Position numbers and translations under genes: made by a program. Source: Oscarella lobularis (taxonomy: Eukaryota; Porifera; Homoscleromorpha; Homosclerophorida; Oscarellidae). Taken from it: a DNA stretch of 64,000 nucleotides. The DNA is taken from positions 3,275,733-3,339,732 of the forward strand of contig NC_089175.1 of NCBI RefSeq assembly GCF_947507565.1, in the 5' to 3' direction. The notes below the pieces were generated by a model. It did not search any database and was not told where the DNA came from. It worked only from the letters and a program-made list of their open reading frames with translations. Of this stretch, positions 11,511 to 21,909 are shown in pieces. Each line of letters opens with the position of its first letter. The stretch's first letter is position 1.

Positions 11511-11900
11511 CGAACGTGATGCCCGTTCTCCGCAGACATCGATAAACGCCAACGCACCTTCTGACAACATACGGGGGTTGTTCCAAATGAATCCGGGGTC
11601 TTGTTTGTAATGTTGCGCCTTCCACGCTTCGTACATCAATCTCCTGCACGTGCGAGATCCACACTGCTACTTGCGAACGTTAATGCTAAGCTTTCTGTAG
11701 ACTGCAAAGCTTATTGTGAGGCAAGCTTGATCTGAAATCCATATGAAATCCATATTTACTGGGTCTCCGTAAAAGTTTAATAATAAATATTTAGTTAATT
11801 ATTTAAACTCATAGATCGCTGCCCAATCGTGGAGAGCGTCCACCCAAGCTCTTTACGCAAGTCTTCGTCGGAATAAGAAGGCAAAATTGAAAATGCATAA
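10880..11900 (+). repeat. Dispersed repeat R1, copy d, plus a second partial copy
   Basis: R1 core GTGCGATAGAGCGCACCG is at about 10989, followed by GATCGATCGCCGCTAAAGA, AGGAGACACCGTGAGGATGA and GACATACGGGGTCTAGAC (about 11282). From about 11520 a second partial copy begins with CGTTCTCCGCAGACATCGAT and continues with the CGTACATCAATCTC phrase, resembling copies a and c. No gene is present. Confidence 0.6.
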
Positions 11901-12054
11901 TATCGCTGTGGAACTACACGTACACCATTTTGTCGTTTTAAAGCTCTATTCAAATGAATTTCTAACTAGTACAGTCGCAACAAATCAGACGTTTGTAGAT
12001 CTGTATCATCGTTCAAATTTCACAAAGGGTATAGATAGCATTCCATTGTAGTGT

Positions 12055-13096
12055 TCATTCGTTCAAATGCACAGCCAGTTCGAACAGACGGAACTGAGGC
12101 GTGTGTGAAGGATATCTTCGACAGGCTTTAAATTGAAGACCTCGACTCGGCCTCAATTTTTGATTGTACTCGTATGTCGCAGAACTTGTGCTAACGTATA
12201 TAATTCCAGACGTCGAATTGGGATGAATTTCCAGGCGAAAATTCAAGGTAGTAGAAGACTGTGGTGCAGAGATTCTGCTACCAAATTCGTCGCGTGAACA
12301 TACGCTAACCGAGTCATTGCCACTGTGAAATATGGCATCAGGCGAATTCCGGCCCGTAAAACCAACGCAGTAATTGCCGTCGCAGATTTGAAAAGGGCCA
12401 TCATCTGGGCCGACCGGTTGTGCGAAGAAAGAGCCAAGCTGAATCGAGTAGGACTTATCTTCATCGAGAACTCCAGCTTCAAACAAATTGACCTTTGACA
12501 GAGTATCAACATGCAAAGTCTAAATTTTGTGCGTCAGCTAGCTTACTCTAAACATAGATTTAATCTATGCTCTAAACAACACGCCAAAGAGACTTAGGCC
12601 ATTGCTGAATTCGATTGTTTGTGCGAACACCGAAGATGGTGTCTCCGTAAAATCAGCGTGACTTTGGAGCCAAAGAGGAGACATGTAACGGTACAATAGC
12701 AGTGAGTGACTTGAATGTCCCTACGGTAGTGCGTGACACTTTCAGGTCCCTAAAAGCATTCTTACGGACTTTTACCTGGCTTGATGGTGCTGATGTCGAT
12801 GAGGGAGCGTCTGTCTGCCAATCATGCGGAAGTGGAATACGTCACGAATATGTATATATATACATCCGGTTCTAAGTTACCGTTTCTCCGTCGCCGTTCG
12901 CTACACCGGCGGCTCCTTCCCGGAGTTGAATGTAGTCGTCAAGTGGAAGGCACACAGTGGGCCCCGTTGACGGTACAACTAAAACTTGAGCGGACGTACT
13001 GTCGCTCCTTGTGCACTCATCCGATGAGGCCGACCCCAGAGAGCATGTTGAAATAATGGCCATTAGCAGCAGAAACTTAGAAGAACGCGCCGACAT
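12055..13096 (-). CDS. Family A secreted protein, copy A4 (looks intact)
   Basis: This gene has the same four-exon layout as A2. Exon 1 (to 13096) starts with a signal peptide (FLLLMAIISTCSLGSA) and has PTVCLPLDDYIQLREG. Exon 2 (about 12780-12845) is the Ser/Pro/Thr linker. Exon 3 (about 12545-12690) has YRYMSPLWLQSHADFTE and stays open through GVLFR. Exon 4 (12055 to about 12500) has QICDGNYCVGF and RPSRGLQFKACR and ends ELAVHLNE. At the end of exon 3 a short sequence around TTTAGAGCATAGATTAAATC is partly repeated, giving two possible donors. Its head-to-head partner on the plus strand is the truncated B2. Function unknown. Confidence 0.62.
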
Positions 13097-13139
13097 CGTT
13101 GTTCAAAATTCTGGCGAAGGAACCCCGTAAGGAAGAGTC

Positions 13140-13760
13140 GCACACTGAGACGTCACAGGAAGAGGATATCGTGTACATACAGGTAAATAGCACTAATCTC
13201 CCGTACAAATGTCATTCTCGGAAAGCCTGAGGAAGCTACCGTTCGGCAAACTTTAAACGTTAAAAAGACTCGAAGAAAGTATCAGTTCAATAATTCATTT
13301 GCAGCAAGCCTAAGCGATCTTCAAGAGCAAAAAGAGTACTGAATGACCTTGCATGATAAGGCTATTGTTTTCCAAGGCTTCGTTTGTCAGATGGCTTTGA
13401 GAAACCATATGTGTACCGGAATGATGGACGCACCGGATGGACGCTATAAGGCTCTAATTAATTCCGTCAATGCTCTGCAAACACGCTATACGCCGGCGTG
13501 TCATCGACAATAAAATGTCACTGTATGCCTGTACACCGAGTCACGACATCGTTTTTGAAAGGAGTTCTATGGCTTTGGAAGCATACTAGAATGCATTGAC
13601 GCACCGGAATAGCTCGCCTATGGCTTGCCTAGTAAAGTGCTTTACACAGGCGCGGCGAGAACCCGCTAACTGCTTGCATACATGAGCCGATTTGTTGCAC
13701 TACACGCGGGTGTGTCTATCCCAAAATTAGCCCGACTGAGTTCAAGTGGACTTAGGGTGG
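13140..13760. other. Spacer between A4 and B2
   Basis: No gene is recognised. It occupies the position where the first six exons of a family B gene would be expected to lie upstream of B2, but I could not identify those exons. Confidence 0.4.
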
Positions 13761-15500
13761 TTTTTGCGCATCGCATTGCTTGACATTTTTGTGGTTTATA
13801 TATAGGCCCTAAAGGAACGCCTAACCGTCCTGTGTGCGGAGGAGCAGAGCGGGAAATCGCTCTCACAAGAGGATCGGCGCAGGGTATCATGCAACGAAGC
13901 CAGCCCTGCCGTTTCAACACCAAAGACTGCGAGGCGTTCCACCTCAGCTCGATGCCATGCAATCTCCCAGGCGGCGGGCTCCTGAAGGTTGTAGACGGAA
14001 CGGAAACTCGCATAACAAGTAATCATATACGCGTTCGTCCGATACATGCAATCTTTGTCTAATATTAAAGTTGCTCCCACCAAGTTATCGGAGCAGAGCA
14101 AGAACTGGGCGAATTCGAAGTTGCAGTTAGGCTTGCTTCTTCATCACCTTTTCCCGGCGAATCGTTTACTGTTGAACTACGCTATGACGGCGAGGTCATC
14201 GTTCGCATCGATGTCAGGAACTCATCCACAGATACTGATTACATTCCGTTTGTTGTAGAACCCAGCAAAGGTATATACAAAATTGTGCATGAACCGATTT
14301 AAGACAACCGGCGGGTAGAAATAAAAAATGAATGTTGTGGTCTAAAACAGTGCGCGACAGCCTTAGTCCCGAACTTCTAATAATATACAGGAGGGAGATA
14401 TGTTGCACTGCATGGTAAATTTCTTTGCATTGAGGAAGAACTAACATCTGGTCGACGACTCGGGCTCGCTCATGCGCGGAGCTTTGCAAGAGAGGCCCGT
14501 CTAATTCGCGCAAAGGGGCTGCACTATAGTGGTGCACGCGAGCGAATAGCTTCCCTAGCTCAGTTGCATGTGCATGGACTGCCATGCAACGTCGCAAAAA
14601 AGGCAAAAAGTTAGATTGTGTATAGATAAATTTCTCTACCTGAACAAGCATCTAGTCAACGGCTCGTGCACGCATGTTCACTCAGAACTAGAAGTGGAGC
14701 TGTGGAATTTTAGTGAAAGGAAAAAAAAAGATCCTATCTATAATCTGAATGAGTGCTGTGCATGGCCTGAAGCGGTTTTCTGCTTACTTAGCTCATCTGT
14801 GCTGAGCTGATATCCATTTAGACGCAATATAGTAAGAATAGGAGTAGATACTAAGTCGCTATTTATATTGACTAATCTCCTTCTAATGTGATCTTTCGAA
14901 AGACAAGGTCCCAGAATCGATTGCGATGTCTGTGTGGCTTCAGAGTGGAGAAATTTTGTCATATCAAATGCTTCGCGACTTAGAAGGAGGTTTGCGTGTG
15001 ATCGTTTTCGAAGAAAAAGTGCGATAGAGCGCACCGATCGAATAATGGCGTTGCCTTGTGACTTTTGGATTTGAAGAGCTTCGAGACATCTTGCGTGATC
15101 GATCGCCGCTAAAGAAACTCGTCGTAGGACGCGTTTTCCACGTCGAATTGCGATGAGGAGAGTTGACGCCTGCCTGCGTGACAAAGAAAGGAGTTGAGGC
15201 CCAGGAGACACCGCGAGGATGAATCGAAATGCTGGAATAGGCGGTGGAAGAACGGCGAGACCGATTTGCGTTCGTCCTACTTCTGTCGACATACGGGGTT
15301 TAAACCTGAAGAAGCTCACGACTTCGTCGTGCCTTCCACGCCTCGTACGTCGATTCCTAGCCCCATTTCTTGATTTTAATCGCTTAATTAGGCATCAGAA
15401 GTACTGGAATAGCTCGTAGAAGAGCGGTGAAGGCGATTCGTATGGCTGAACAGAGGCAATGGATACTTACGGACATCTCGCTCGTCTGACAAGCTAGTCT
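13760..15500 (+). repeat. Segmental duplication of about 1.75 kb, right copy
   Basis: This is a near copy of 9730-11510, including the last two B exons and the following R1 repeat. It differs by small indels, for example an extra TAATAATATACAGGA-like insertion near 14380. Confidence 0.75.
13806..14302 (+). pseudogene. Family B fragment B2 (exons 7-8 only)
   Basis: Exon 7 (about 13806-14019) encodes the CGGAEREIALTRGSAQG segment and exon 8 (to 14302) the GESFTVELRYDGEVIVRIDV segment and VEPSKGIYKIV. Exons 1-6 with the signal peptide are missing. A 4 nt insertion relative to B1 (GGTATCATGCAACGAAG against GGTATCAACGAAG) breaks the exon 7 frame. It arose by duplication of B1's 3' half together with its flank. 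Confidence 0.7.
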
Positions 15501-15560
15501 TAACGTCAGTCTAGCTAGCTCTATACAGGTACTGTCATTTCTCGCATTCATATCTCGAAC
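14880..15560 (+). repeat. Dispersed repeat R1, copy e
   Basis: R1 core GTGCGATAGAGCGCACCG is at about 15020, with the same downstream landmarks as copy d (GATCGATCGCCGCTAAAG, AGGAGACACCGCGAGGATGA, GACATACGGGGTTTAAAC). It duplicates copy d as part of the 1.75 kb duplication. Confidence 0.65.
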
Positions 15561-15835
15561 GTCTAGTAAATCAGCACAAAACCAGGCTAAAAACACTAAA
15601 AATGAGAAAAGTCATAAAAAATACAAAACGAGAAAGCATCAGGCCCCCAAAAGAAACAAAAAGAGCAATGGACCGCAAACTAACAAAAGACACTAAACAA
15701 GGAAAAAACGTCAAAATTGGGCTGTCAAGTTTTATGATTTTGTTGGAATTTTGGATTTAGTAAACTTTTTCTGAAACCCTTAAAATACTGGGGATATAAT
15801 AGAGTAATATTCTGTATACCATCACGTGACTTTGC
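15561..15835. other. A-rich non-coding stretch
   Basis: No gene is seen. The phrase GCACAAAACCAGGCTAAAAA and the text around CAAGTTTTATGATTTTG resemble sequence just 3' of the GGT genes (about 29855-30040 and 34510-34730), so this is probably flank carried along with the R1 copies. Confidence 0.45.
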
Positions 15836-15839
15836 TCGC

Positions 15840-16850
15840 GCTTTCCTCACTTTGACTTGAGTCTAGAAGTGCCCTTTCGTGTCCTTCGAGCCTCGAGGCT
15901 TTGGCTCTAATCCAATCCGCGTGACAGAAACGTACACTAAACTGATGCGCCGTGGCAACGAAAATGCGCAATGTTCTGCTTAGAAATGTCGTCCGTGGCG
16001 GCTGCGATGTCACCGTCGCAGAAAGCCGCCCTTCCTCGGCCCGAATCCTGTAAGTCAGGCGTGCACGTGCGAACGCTGCATGATCACAAACAGCCCCATG
16101 CAAACCATTGTGATAAACATTTAGCAGCGCCACTAAACGCTAGCAAGCCAAGGCTCGTTCACAAATCTCGCACAATGTAGGCCATACAGAAGGTTGCGGT
16201 TCTAATTGCATAGGCGTCGAAGCAAATGTGTGCCTATATGTATGACATTACGCGCAAAAATGCGCATCTGTGGCTGCTAGAAAATTGGGAGATAGGGGTC
16301 ACCCGCCCACGTAGGTTTCAGCGTCCTAGCACCGCTTTTCGTACAATATCTGCCAAAATGAAAAGCGACGAAAAGGTAAAACCGATTTGCTACACTAGTA
16401 CATAGGAACTGTGAATTCGGCTTTTAGTTGTGAGGACATCACGGCGAATCGATTCAATAGGGAAGAGTCGTCAGTGCCGGCCTTCTTTCTGAACGCGTAG
16501 AAGGTTGCTGGCAAATTGGAGTTCGGGGTCACCCACCCACCCATGCACCCACGCACACATTGCAGGCAAAACAATCAATAATGGAACAGTTGCTCATGCA
16601 GTTGGAATGCATGATAGCATAATCGCAGCGACGGTGGTCCTCACTCTGTCTGCGTACCGCGCCACGACGGTCATGGGTGGCACAACATTCGTCACAGTTG
16701 CCTTCTTCATCTTCTCCTTCGCTTTCAAAGGAGTCAATTGCATCGCGGATTCGATAGTGATCACTACAACCAATTACACGAATCTGCCCGGTTGCGAAGG
16801 CGTCGTCGTTTACTGCGTCTTTCGTCCGAACAGCACCTGAATCCTGTGCG
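15840..16850 (+). pseudogene. Mosaic family B relic B3
   Basis: Recognisable B exons appear in scrambled order. Exon 3-like sequence lies at about 15865-15930, exon 4-like (GGCTGCGATGTCACCGTCGC) at about 15988-16048, exon 5-like at about 16315-16375 and a clipped exon 6 at about 16425-16500. An exon 1 then starts at 16673 with an intact signal peptide (FVTVAFFIFSFAFKGVNC). That exon ends with a stop after CVFRPNST, where intron 4-like sequence (AAACAGCCCCATGCAAACC) follows directly. No complete gene can be formed. Confidence 0.65.
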
Positions 16851-17158
16851 TGATCGATCACATGCAAACAGCCCCATGCAAACCATCGCGATAAACATTT
16901 AGCAGCGCAACTATATACGCTAGCAGGCCCCAACGCTCGTTCACGATCGAATCTCGCGCACATGCACAACTTAGGCTACGCGTAAAAGGTTGCGGTTCCA
17001 ATTGCTTGCAAATTGGAGTTCGGAGCCACCCTGACTAGAGGTGGACAATAGAAAAGCATTCATCTGCTGCTTCAGCGTATCATATCATAACCGCAGCTAC
17101 ATGTATATATAGTTACGGTGGTCCTCACTTTCTCATTGCGTTCCGCGCCACGACGGTC

Positions 17159-18774
17159 ATGGGTGGCATAACATTCGCCACAGTTGCCTTCTTCTTCTTC
17201 TCCTCCTTCGCTTTCGAAGGAGTGAATTGCATCGCAGATTCGATAGTGATCACTACAGTCAACCAAACGATTCTGAGCGGGTGCGAGGGATTCGTCGTTT
17301 ACTGCGTCTTTCGTCCGAACAGCACGGACCAAGGCTTGGATACTTGGTAGTAAGACACGCGGCAGCAGACGACTACGTGATTCAGCCGCTCTTTGAAGGG
17401 AAATCGACGCGAATCAAGAGGGCTACTGTGTCAACAGAAACGCGTGGAAAGAAACGGGTGAAAGACTGTACTCCAAGTCGTATCTGTACGCCTAAACCGA
17501 TTTATTGTGCACCTTTCCTCACGTTGAGTTGATTCTAGCAATGATCTTTCGTGTCCTTTGAGCATCGAGAGTTTGGCTATAGTCCAATCTATGACGGAAA
17601 CGTAAGGGTATACGTACACAAAACTAACTAATGAACGCGCGCGATGTTTTGCTTAGAAATCTCGGCCCTAGCAGCTGCAATGTCACCGTCGCAGAAAGCC
17701 GCCCTTCTTCGGCGACAGTCGTGTAAGTCAGCTAGGCACAATTAACTCAGGCTACACATAGAACGTTGTGGTTTCATTTGCATGCTATAATTAATTTATT
17801 TAAAGCTGCGCCAGGCTTTTTGCGTGACATCACGCCAAATGCGTCCATACGTTCAAGTGCATGATGTGGCTTCTTGCAAATTAGAGTTCAGGGAAAACCG
17901 CCCACATATACGTACTTTGCAGGCTTCAGAATCCGCCAGCTTTTCTTACGGCATTAGCCGAAAGCGCTGAGTTAGTATTAAATAATCAAATAACTGACTA
18001 GTCGCACCAACGGCACTGATTTTTAGGCCCAGTTGTGCCGCGAACGTCACGGCAAATCAAAATCAAAACAGAAGCGAAGAGTCGTGTCTGACGAGTGTGG
18101 TGGCCCTCTTTCTGAACGCAAGTTTAACATTCATTGAAGAAATCGATTGCGATGCAACTCAGAACGCCATTGGCTTCCGTCTTCAAGTACCCGAAAAAAG
18201 TTAGCAATACTTATTTATGGTGGTTGCGCTGCAGCCCAACTTACTATATAAGCGCATCGCATTGCTTGACATTCTTGTGGTCTGTATATAGCCCCTAAAG
18301 GATCGCCTAACCATCCTCTGTGCGGAGGAACAGAGTGGGAAATTGCTGTCACAACGCTGTCTTCCGGCCCTGTCGGCCCTGGCGTTTCAACACCCGCCAA
18401 AGACTGCGAGGCGTTCTACGATAACGGACAATGCAATCTCGCAGGCGGCGGGCTCATGCAAGTTGTAGACGGATTGGCAACTCGCATAAGAAGTAATCAC
18501 ATGCACACGCGTTCTTCCCGTACATGCAATCTTTCTCTAAGTGACCGGTGCAGAGCAAGAATTGGGCGAATTTGAAGTTTCAGTTAGGCATTTCTTTGCA
18601 GCTTTTTCAGGCGAATCGTTTGCTGTTGAACTACTCTACGACGGCGAGGTCATCGTTCGCATTGACGTCGAGAACCCATCTATGGCTGATGAGTACATTC
18701 CGTTTGTTGTTGTACCAAGCAAGGGTATATACAAAATTGTGAACGAATTTAGAACCGACAGTGGAAAGAAATAA
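17159..18774 (+). CDS. Family B secreted protein, copy B4
   Basis: This is an eight-exon gene parallel to B1. Exon 1 is 17159 to about 17346 (signal peptide FATVAFFFFSSFAFEG, then DSIVITTVNQTILSGC). Exon 2 starts at about 17401 (EGYCVNRNAWKETGERLYSK). Exon 3 is at about 17540-17600, exon 4 at about 17663-17728 and exon 5 at about 17920-17975, where the donor is unclear. Exon 6 is about 18032-18198 (NRSEESCLTSVV), exon 7 about 18293-18494 and exon 8 about 18543-18774 (GESFAVELLYDGEVIVRIDV, VPSKGIYKIVNEF). Because exon 5 lacks the GTAAG donor kept in B1 and B5, a splice defect cannot be excluded. Polyadenylation signal AATAAA overlaps the stop region. Confidence 0.6.
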
Positions 18775-18779
18775 AAATA

Positions 18780-19275
18780 AACGCTGCCGTGTTTCATTAA
18801 TTAAAACAGTGCGCGACAGTCTCTTAGTCCCAAACTTTTAATAATATACAGGAGATGCTGCAAATTTCTGTGCATTGATGACCTGCGTCAGGAAACTAAT
18901 ATCTGCATGGTCATGCAACTACTCGGGCTGCATGTGCAATTTTAGTGAAAAGAAAACGACCCTATCCGTACATAATCTTCAAGAGTGCTGTGGCACGAAG
19001 CAGTTGCGTTTTTTCTCCAACCCAGCAAGGGCACGTACAGAATTGCAAACAAATTCATAGATAATCAGTGTTTGTGGGAAGAAAATGAAACGCTTTGGTG
19101 GTAGATGGAATAAAACATGCAGGAGTAGAGCGCATGCACCGGCGAAGAGTTTCGATATCGAGCTAGATTCGTCGTCGAACGCGTTTCCCAAGGCGAATTG
19201 CAATAAAGAAACGCCTGCGCGACAAAGAGAGGAGTTGAGGTCTCGGAGACACCGTGAGGATGAAAAGTAGACATT
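18780..19275 (+). repeat. B 3' flank duplicate and R1 fragment f
   Basis: Positions 18780-19065 repeat pieces of the B1 3' flank (AACAGTGCGCGACAG, AATAATATACAGGAG), including a stray exon 8 scrap (CCCAGCAAGGGCACGTAC). From about 19115 an R1 fragment follows (CGTTTCCCAAGGCGAATTGC, AGACACCGTGAGGATGAAAA). Confidence 0.5.
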
Positions 19276-19402
19276 AGATCATTCACAGCGTTGCATATGT
19301 TCTCACTAAAATATTTGGGATTTTTGCAAGCCCATACGTTGGTCGAGTCTTTGTAAACTAAACGCTGTCCTGTCACCGTTTAATTAGAAGGACGCCTGCG
19401 GC
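19276..19402 (-). pseudogene. Small fragment of a gamma-glutamyltransferase gene
   Basis: This plus-strand text matches the antisense of the GGT genes near 30525 and 34975-35235: ATTCACAGCGTTGCATATGTT, then TTTTTGCAAGCCCATACGTTG, then AAACTAAACGCTGTC and GTCACCGTTTA. An internal stretch present in the full genes is missing and no frame survives. It sits directly against R1 fragment f, as the full GGT genes sit next to R1 copies, so it moved with that repeat block. Confidence 0.7.
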
Positions 19403-19582
19403 TTTGGAGCAAAACACGGCGACGTCGCGCGCGGTGTAGGTCGCTATAGCCACGCGAATACATCCGTGCACGCATGCATGGTCATTCACTAGCTGATGAC
19501 GCTACTGCAACTGCGGCACATTTCTACTAATAATAAAACAGAATATTTACGGATAGATCGTGACGGCATATCATTGAAGCGT

Positions 19583-20599
19583 TTATTCGTTCAAATACGC
19601 AGCCAATTCGAACAAATGAAACAGAGGCGTGTCTGCAGTGTTTTTTCTGCATACTTTGAAACGAAGGCCACGACTGGGCTTCAACGTTTGACTGTACTCA
19701 TACGTTATAGAATTTGTGCTGACGTATGTAATTCCAGATGTAGAATTAGGATGAATTTCAAGGCGAACGTTCCAGTTACCAGAGGACTGCGGTGCTTGGA
19801 CGTCGCTACTAGTTTCGTCGCGTAGACATTGGCTCGCTGAATTAGTGCCGGCATAAGCTCTGGCATTATTTGGATCTCGGTAGTGAAAACCGACGCAGTA
19901 AGTGCCGTCGCAAATTTGAACAAGGCCGGTATCTTTGCCGACCGGTAGCGTGAAGAAAAATCCTAGCTGAATTGAGTAGAGCTTATCGTCATCTAGAACT
20001 CCAGCTTCAAACAATCCAACCTTAATTTGATGGAGTAAACATGTATCAAAATACTATTGCATATACTCAGGTGCGGAAGCTAACTTACTTCAAACAACAG
20101 ACCTCGCTCCGTTGATCCAGTGCTAAATTCAATTGTTTGGGAGGACACCGAAGATGGTGTCTCCGTAAGAGTGGCGTGACTTTGCAGCCAAAGAGGAGAC
20201 ATGTAATGGTACAGCAGTAGTGCATCACTTGAAAATGCCTAGGGCGTGTCGGAAAAACGCGTACTATATATGGGAGTGCATGGTTGCATTCATCGAGTAT
20301 TTACCGGGCTTGGTGGTGATGACGTTGGCGCGGGGGAAGCTTCCGCCTGCCCAAAGAAACGACGGGTGGAACGAAGTTATACAAAACCCAGGCGCGTGAT
20401 CCTAACTTACCGTTTCTCTGGCTGCTTCTTTCTGGAGTTGAATGTAGTCGTCAAATGGAAGGCAGACGGTGGGACCCGATGAGGGCACAACTAGAAGTTG
20501 AGCGGAAGTACTGTTGCCACCTGCGCACTCATCTGACGCCGACCCTGGGAGCCAGGAACTCGAAACAATGACCATTAGCAATAGAGAAGTAGAACTCAT
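19583..20599 (-). CDS. Family A secreted protein, copy A5 (looks intact)
   Basis: This is a four-exon family A gene. Exon 1 (about 20412-20599) starts MSSTSLLLMVIVSSSWLPG, a clean signal peptide, and has SGPTVCLPFDDYIQLQKE. Exon 2 is a short linker near 20305-20370. Exon 3 (about 20097-20240) has the YHYMSPLWLQSHATLTE-type segment. Exon 4 (19583 to about 20022) has QICDGTYCVGFHY, RLEIHPNSTSGITY and KPSRGLRFKVCRKN and ends LAAYLNE. Exons 1, 3 and 4 have no stop. The 5' flank (AACTCATAGCCCAAAATTCTTG on the plus strand) is the same as in A6. Function unknown. Confidence 0.6.
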
Positions 20600-20649
20600 A
20601 GCCCAAAATTCTTGCGAGAAACAGTGAAGAAGGCGAAGCGACGAGATGC

Positions 20650-21620
20650 GATTAGGAAATGATACAGCACTCGAACCCGTATATATCCCGTTCCCTCTCT
20701 TTTTTATACAGTAACCTCATGTCATTCTCATACGTCAGTCGCTGACTCAGCAATTGACTTAGGAAGTTAAGAAATAGTTCTATGTTTTGAAAATAGGCAC
20801 CATTGACATTAGAAGAGGTACGAGTCATCGAGAAATACATTGCGCATAATCTTCAGCGTTTCGTACCAAAGGATTCGTTCATTAGAAGGTACTAGGGCTT
20901 TGGAAGCATACCAGAATAAATTGACGCACCGGACTAACACTATAAGGCTTGCGTTGCTCTCTTCGTCGCAAAAGAACGGCCGTTGACGAGGCGAGAAGCA
21001 GTTGCACAGCCGCTGACATATGGGTCTCAACTACGTGCACTGTACTGGACAGGCCGGGAATATGGGCCTGAGAGTGGGTAGTATTTGAAATTTCTACTAA
21101 AATCTAGGTTAGTGATGTTGGAGAGAAGCCTTTGGATGACGCGTGAGTCGTGATTGTCTCGTCAATCGGCGAGTACAGCTGAAATGGTTGTATGGAAGCG
21201 AGTATTCTTCTCCGGCGGAATTTTCGAGTGATTTTCGGTAATAGAAGTAGAATGCGTCGCGAATTAGAGCTAGTTGGATGGAATAAAAAAGGATTTGAGT
21301 GCGATCGAGGACCGCTTAGGCCGAACAAGGTGTCGCTTTGCTCCGAATCGTTAGGTGAAGTCCCAGCGTCACTTCCGTTCACTTCTGTGCGCTCCATCGC
21401 CTGCTTCGGCTTGAGGAACGTCCAGCCACTTCTCCGTTGTTCGTCTGTGATTTCCCGGATTAACAAAGACCTCCTTTCCCGCGTGGTTCTCAAAGGCTTG
21501 AGCAACATTTATGAATTCACAGTCACTAAACCGAAATCATCAACGTTGTTGCTTTACCAATACACGAAATAGCTGCTACAGTAGTTACCAAGACGAACAA
21601 AGGCTAAGAACACGACATCG
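20650..21620 (+). repeat. Spacer with diverged R1-like fragment g
   Basis: Positions 21095-21510 share scattered phrases with other R1/block copies (CTAGGTTAGTGATG, GATTTCCCGGATTAACAAAG compared with CAATCTCCCGGATAA at about 33050). Similarity is weak. Otherwise no gene is seen; the minus-strand open frame at 20652-21030 has no recognisable domain. Confidence 0.35.
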
Positions 21621-21627
21621 CATTGAG

Positions 21628-21745
21628 GTGATTATTCGTTCAAATACACAGCCAACTCAAACAGATAAAACCTATCTCTGCACAATTTGAACAGACGTGA
21701 AATTAGGATGAATTTCAAGGCGAAAGTTTCAGGTACTAGAATGCG
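21628..21745 (-). pseudogene. Family A exon 4 scrap
   Basis: TTATTCGTTCAAATACACAG and AATTAGGATGAATTTCAAGG match the 3' end and middle of exon 4 of A1 and A5, with the section between them deleted. It lies about 165 bp upstream of B5 in head-to-head orientation, mirroring A3 upstream of B1. Confidence 0.6.
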
Positions 21746-21909
21746 TTGAAGTGATGGCGGCGTCACTGTATGGCGATTTGTAATGCATTAGTAGCTCGAT
21801 GACTCGAAACGATTGGCATTTCAAGTTTACTTTGTGCCACTCCTATATGCATAGTCGCAGCTATATATAGGTTCCCTAATTCTCTCATTGCGTACCGCGC
21901 ACGACAGCC

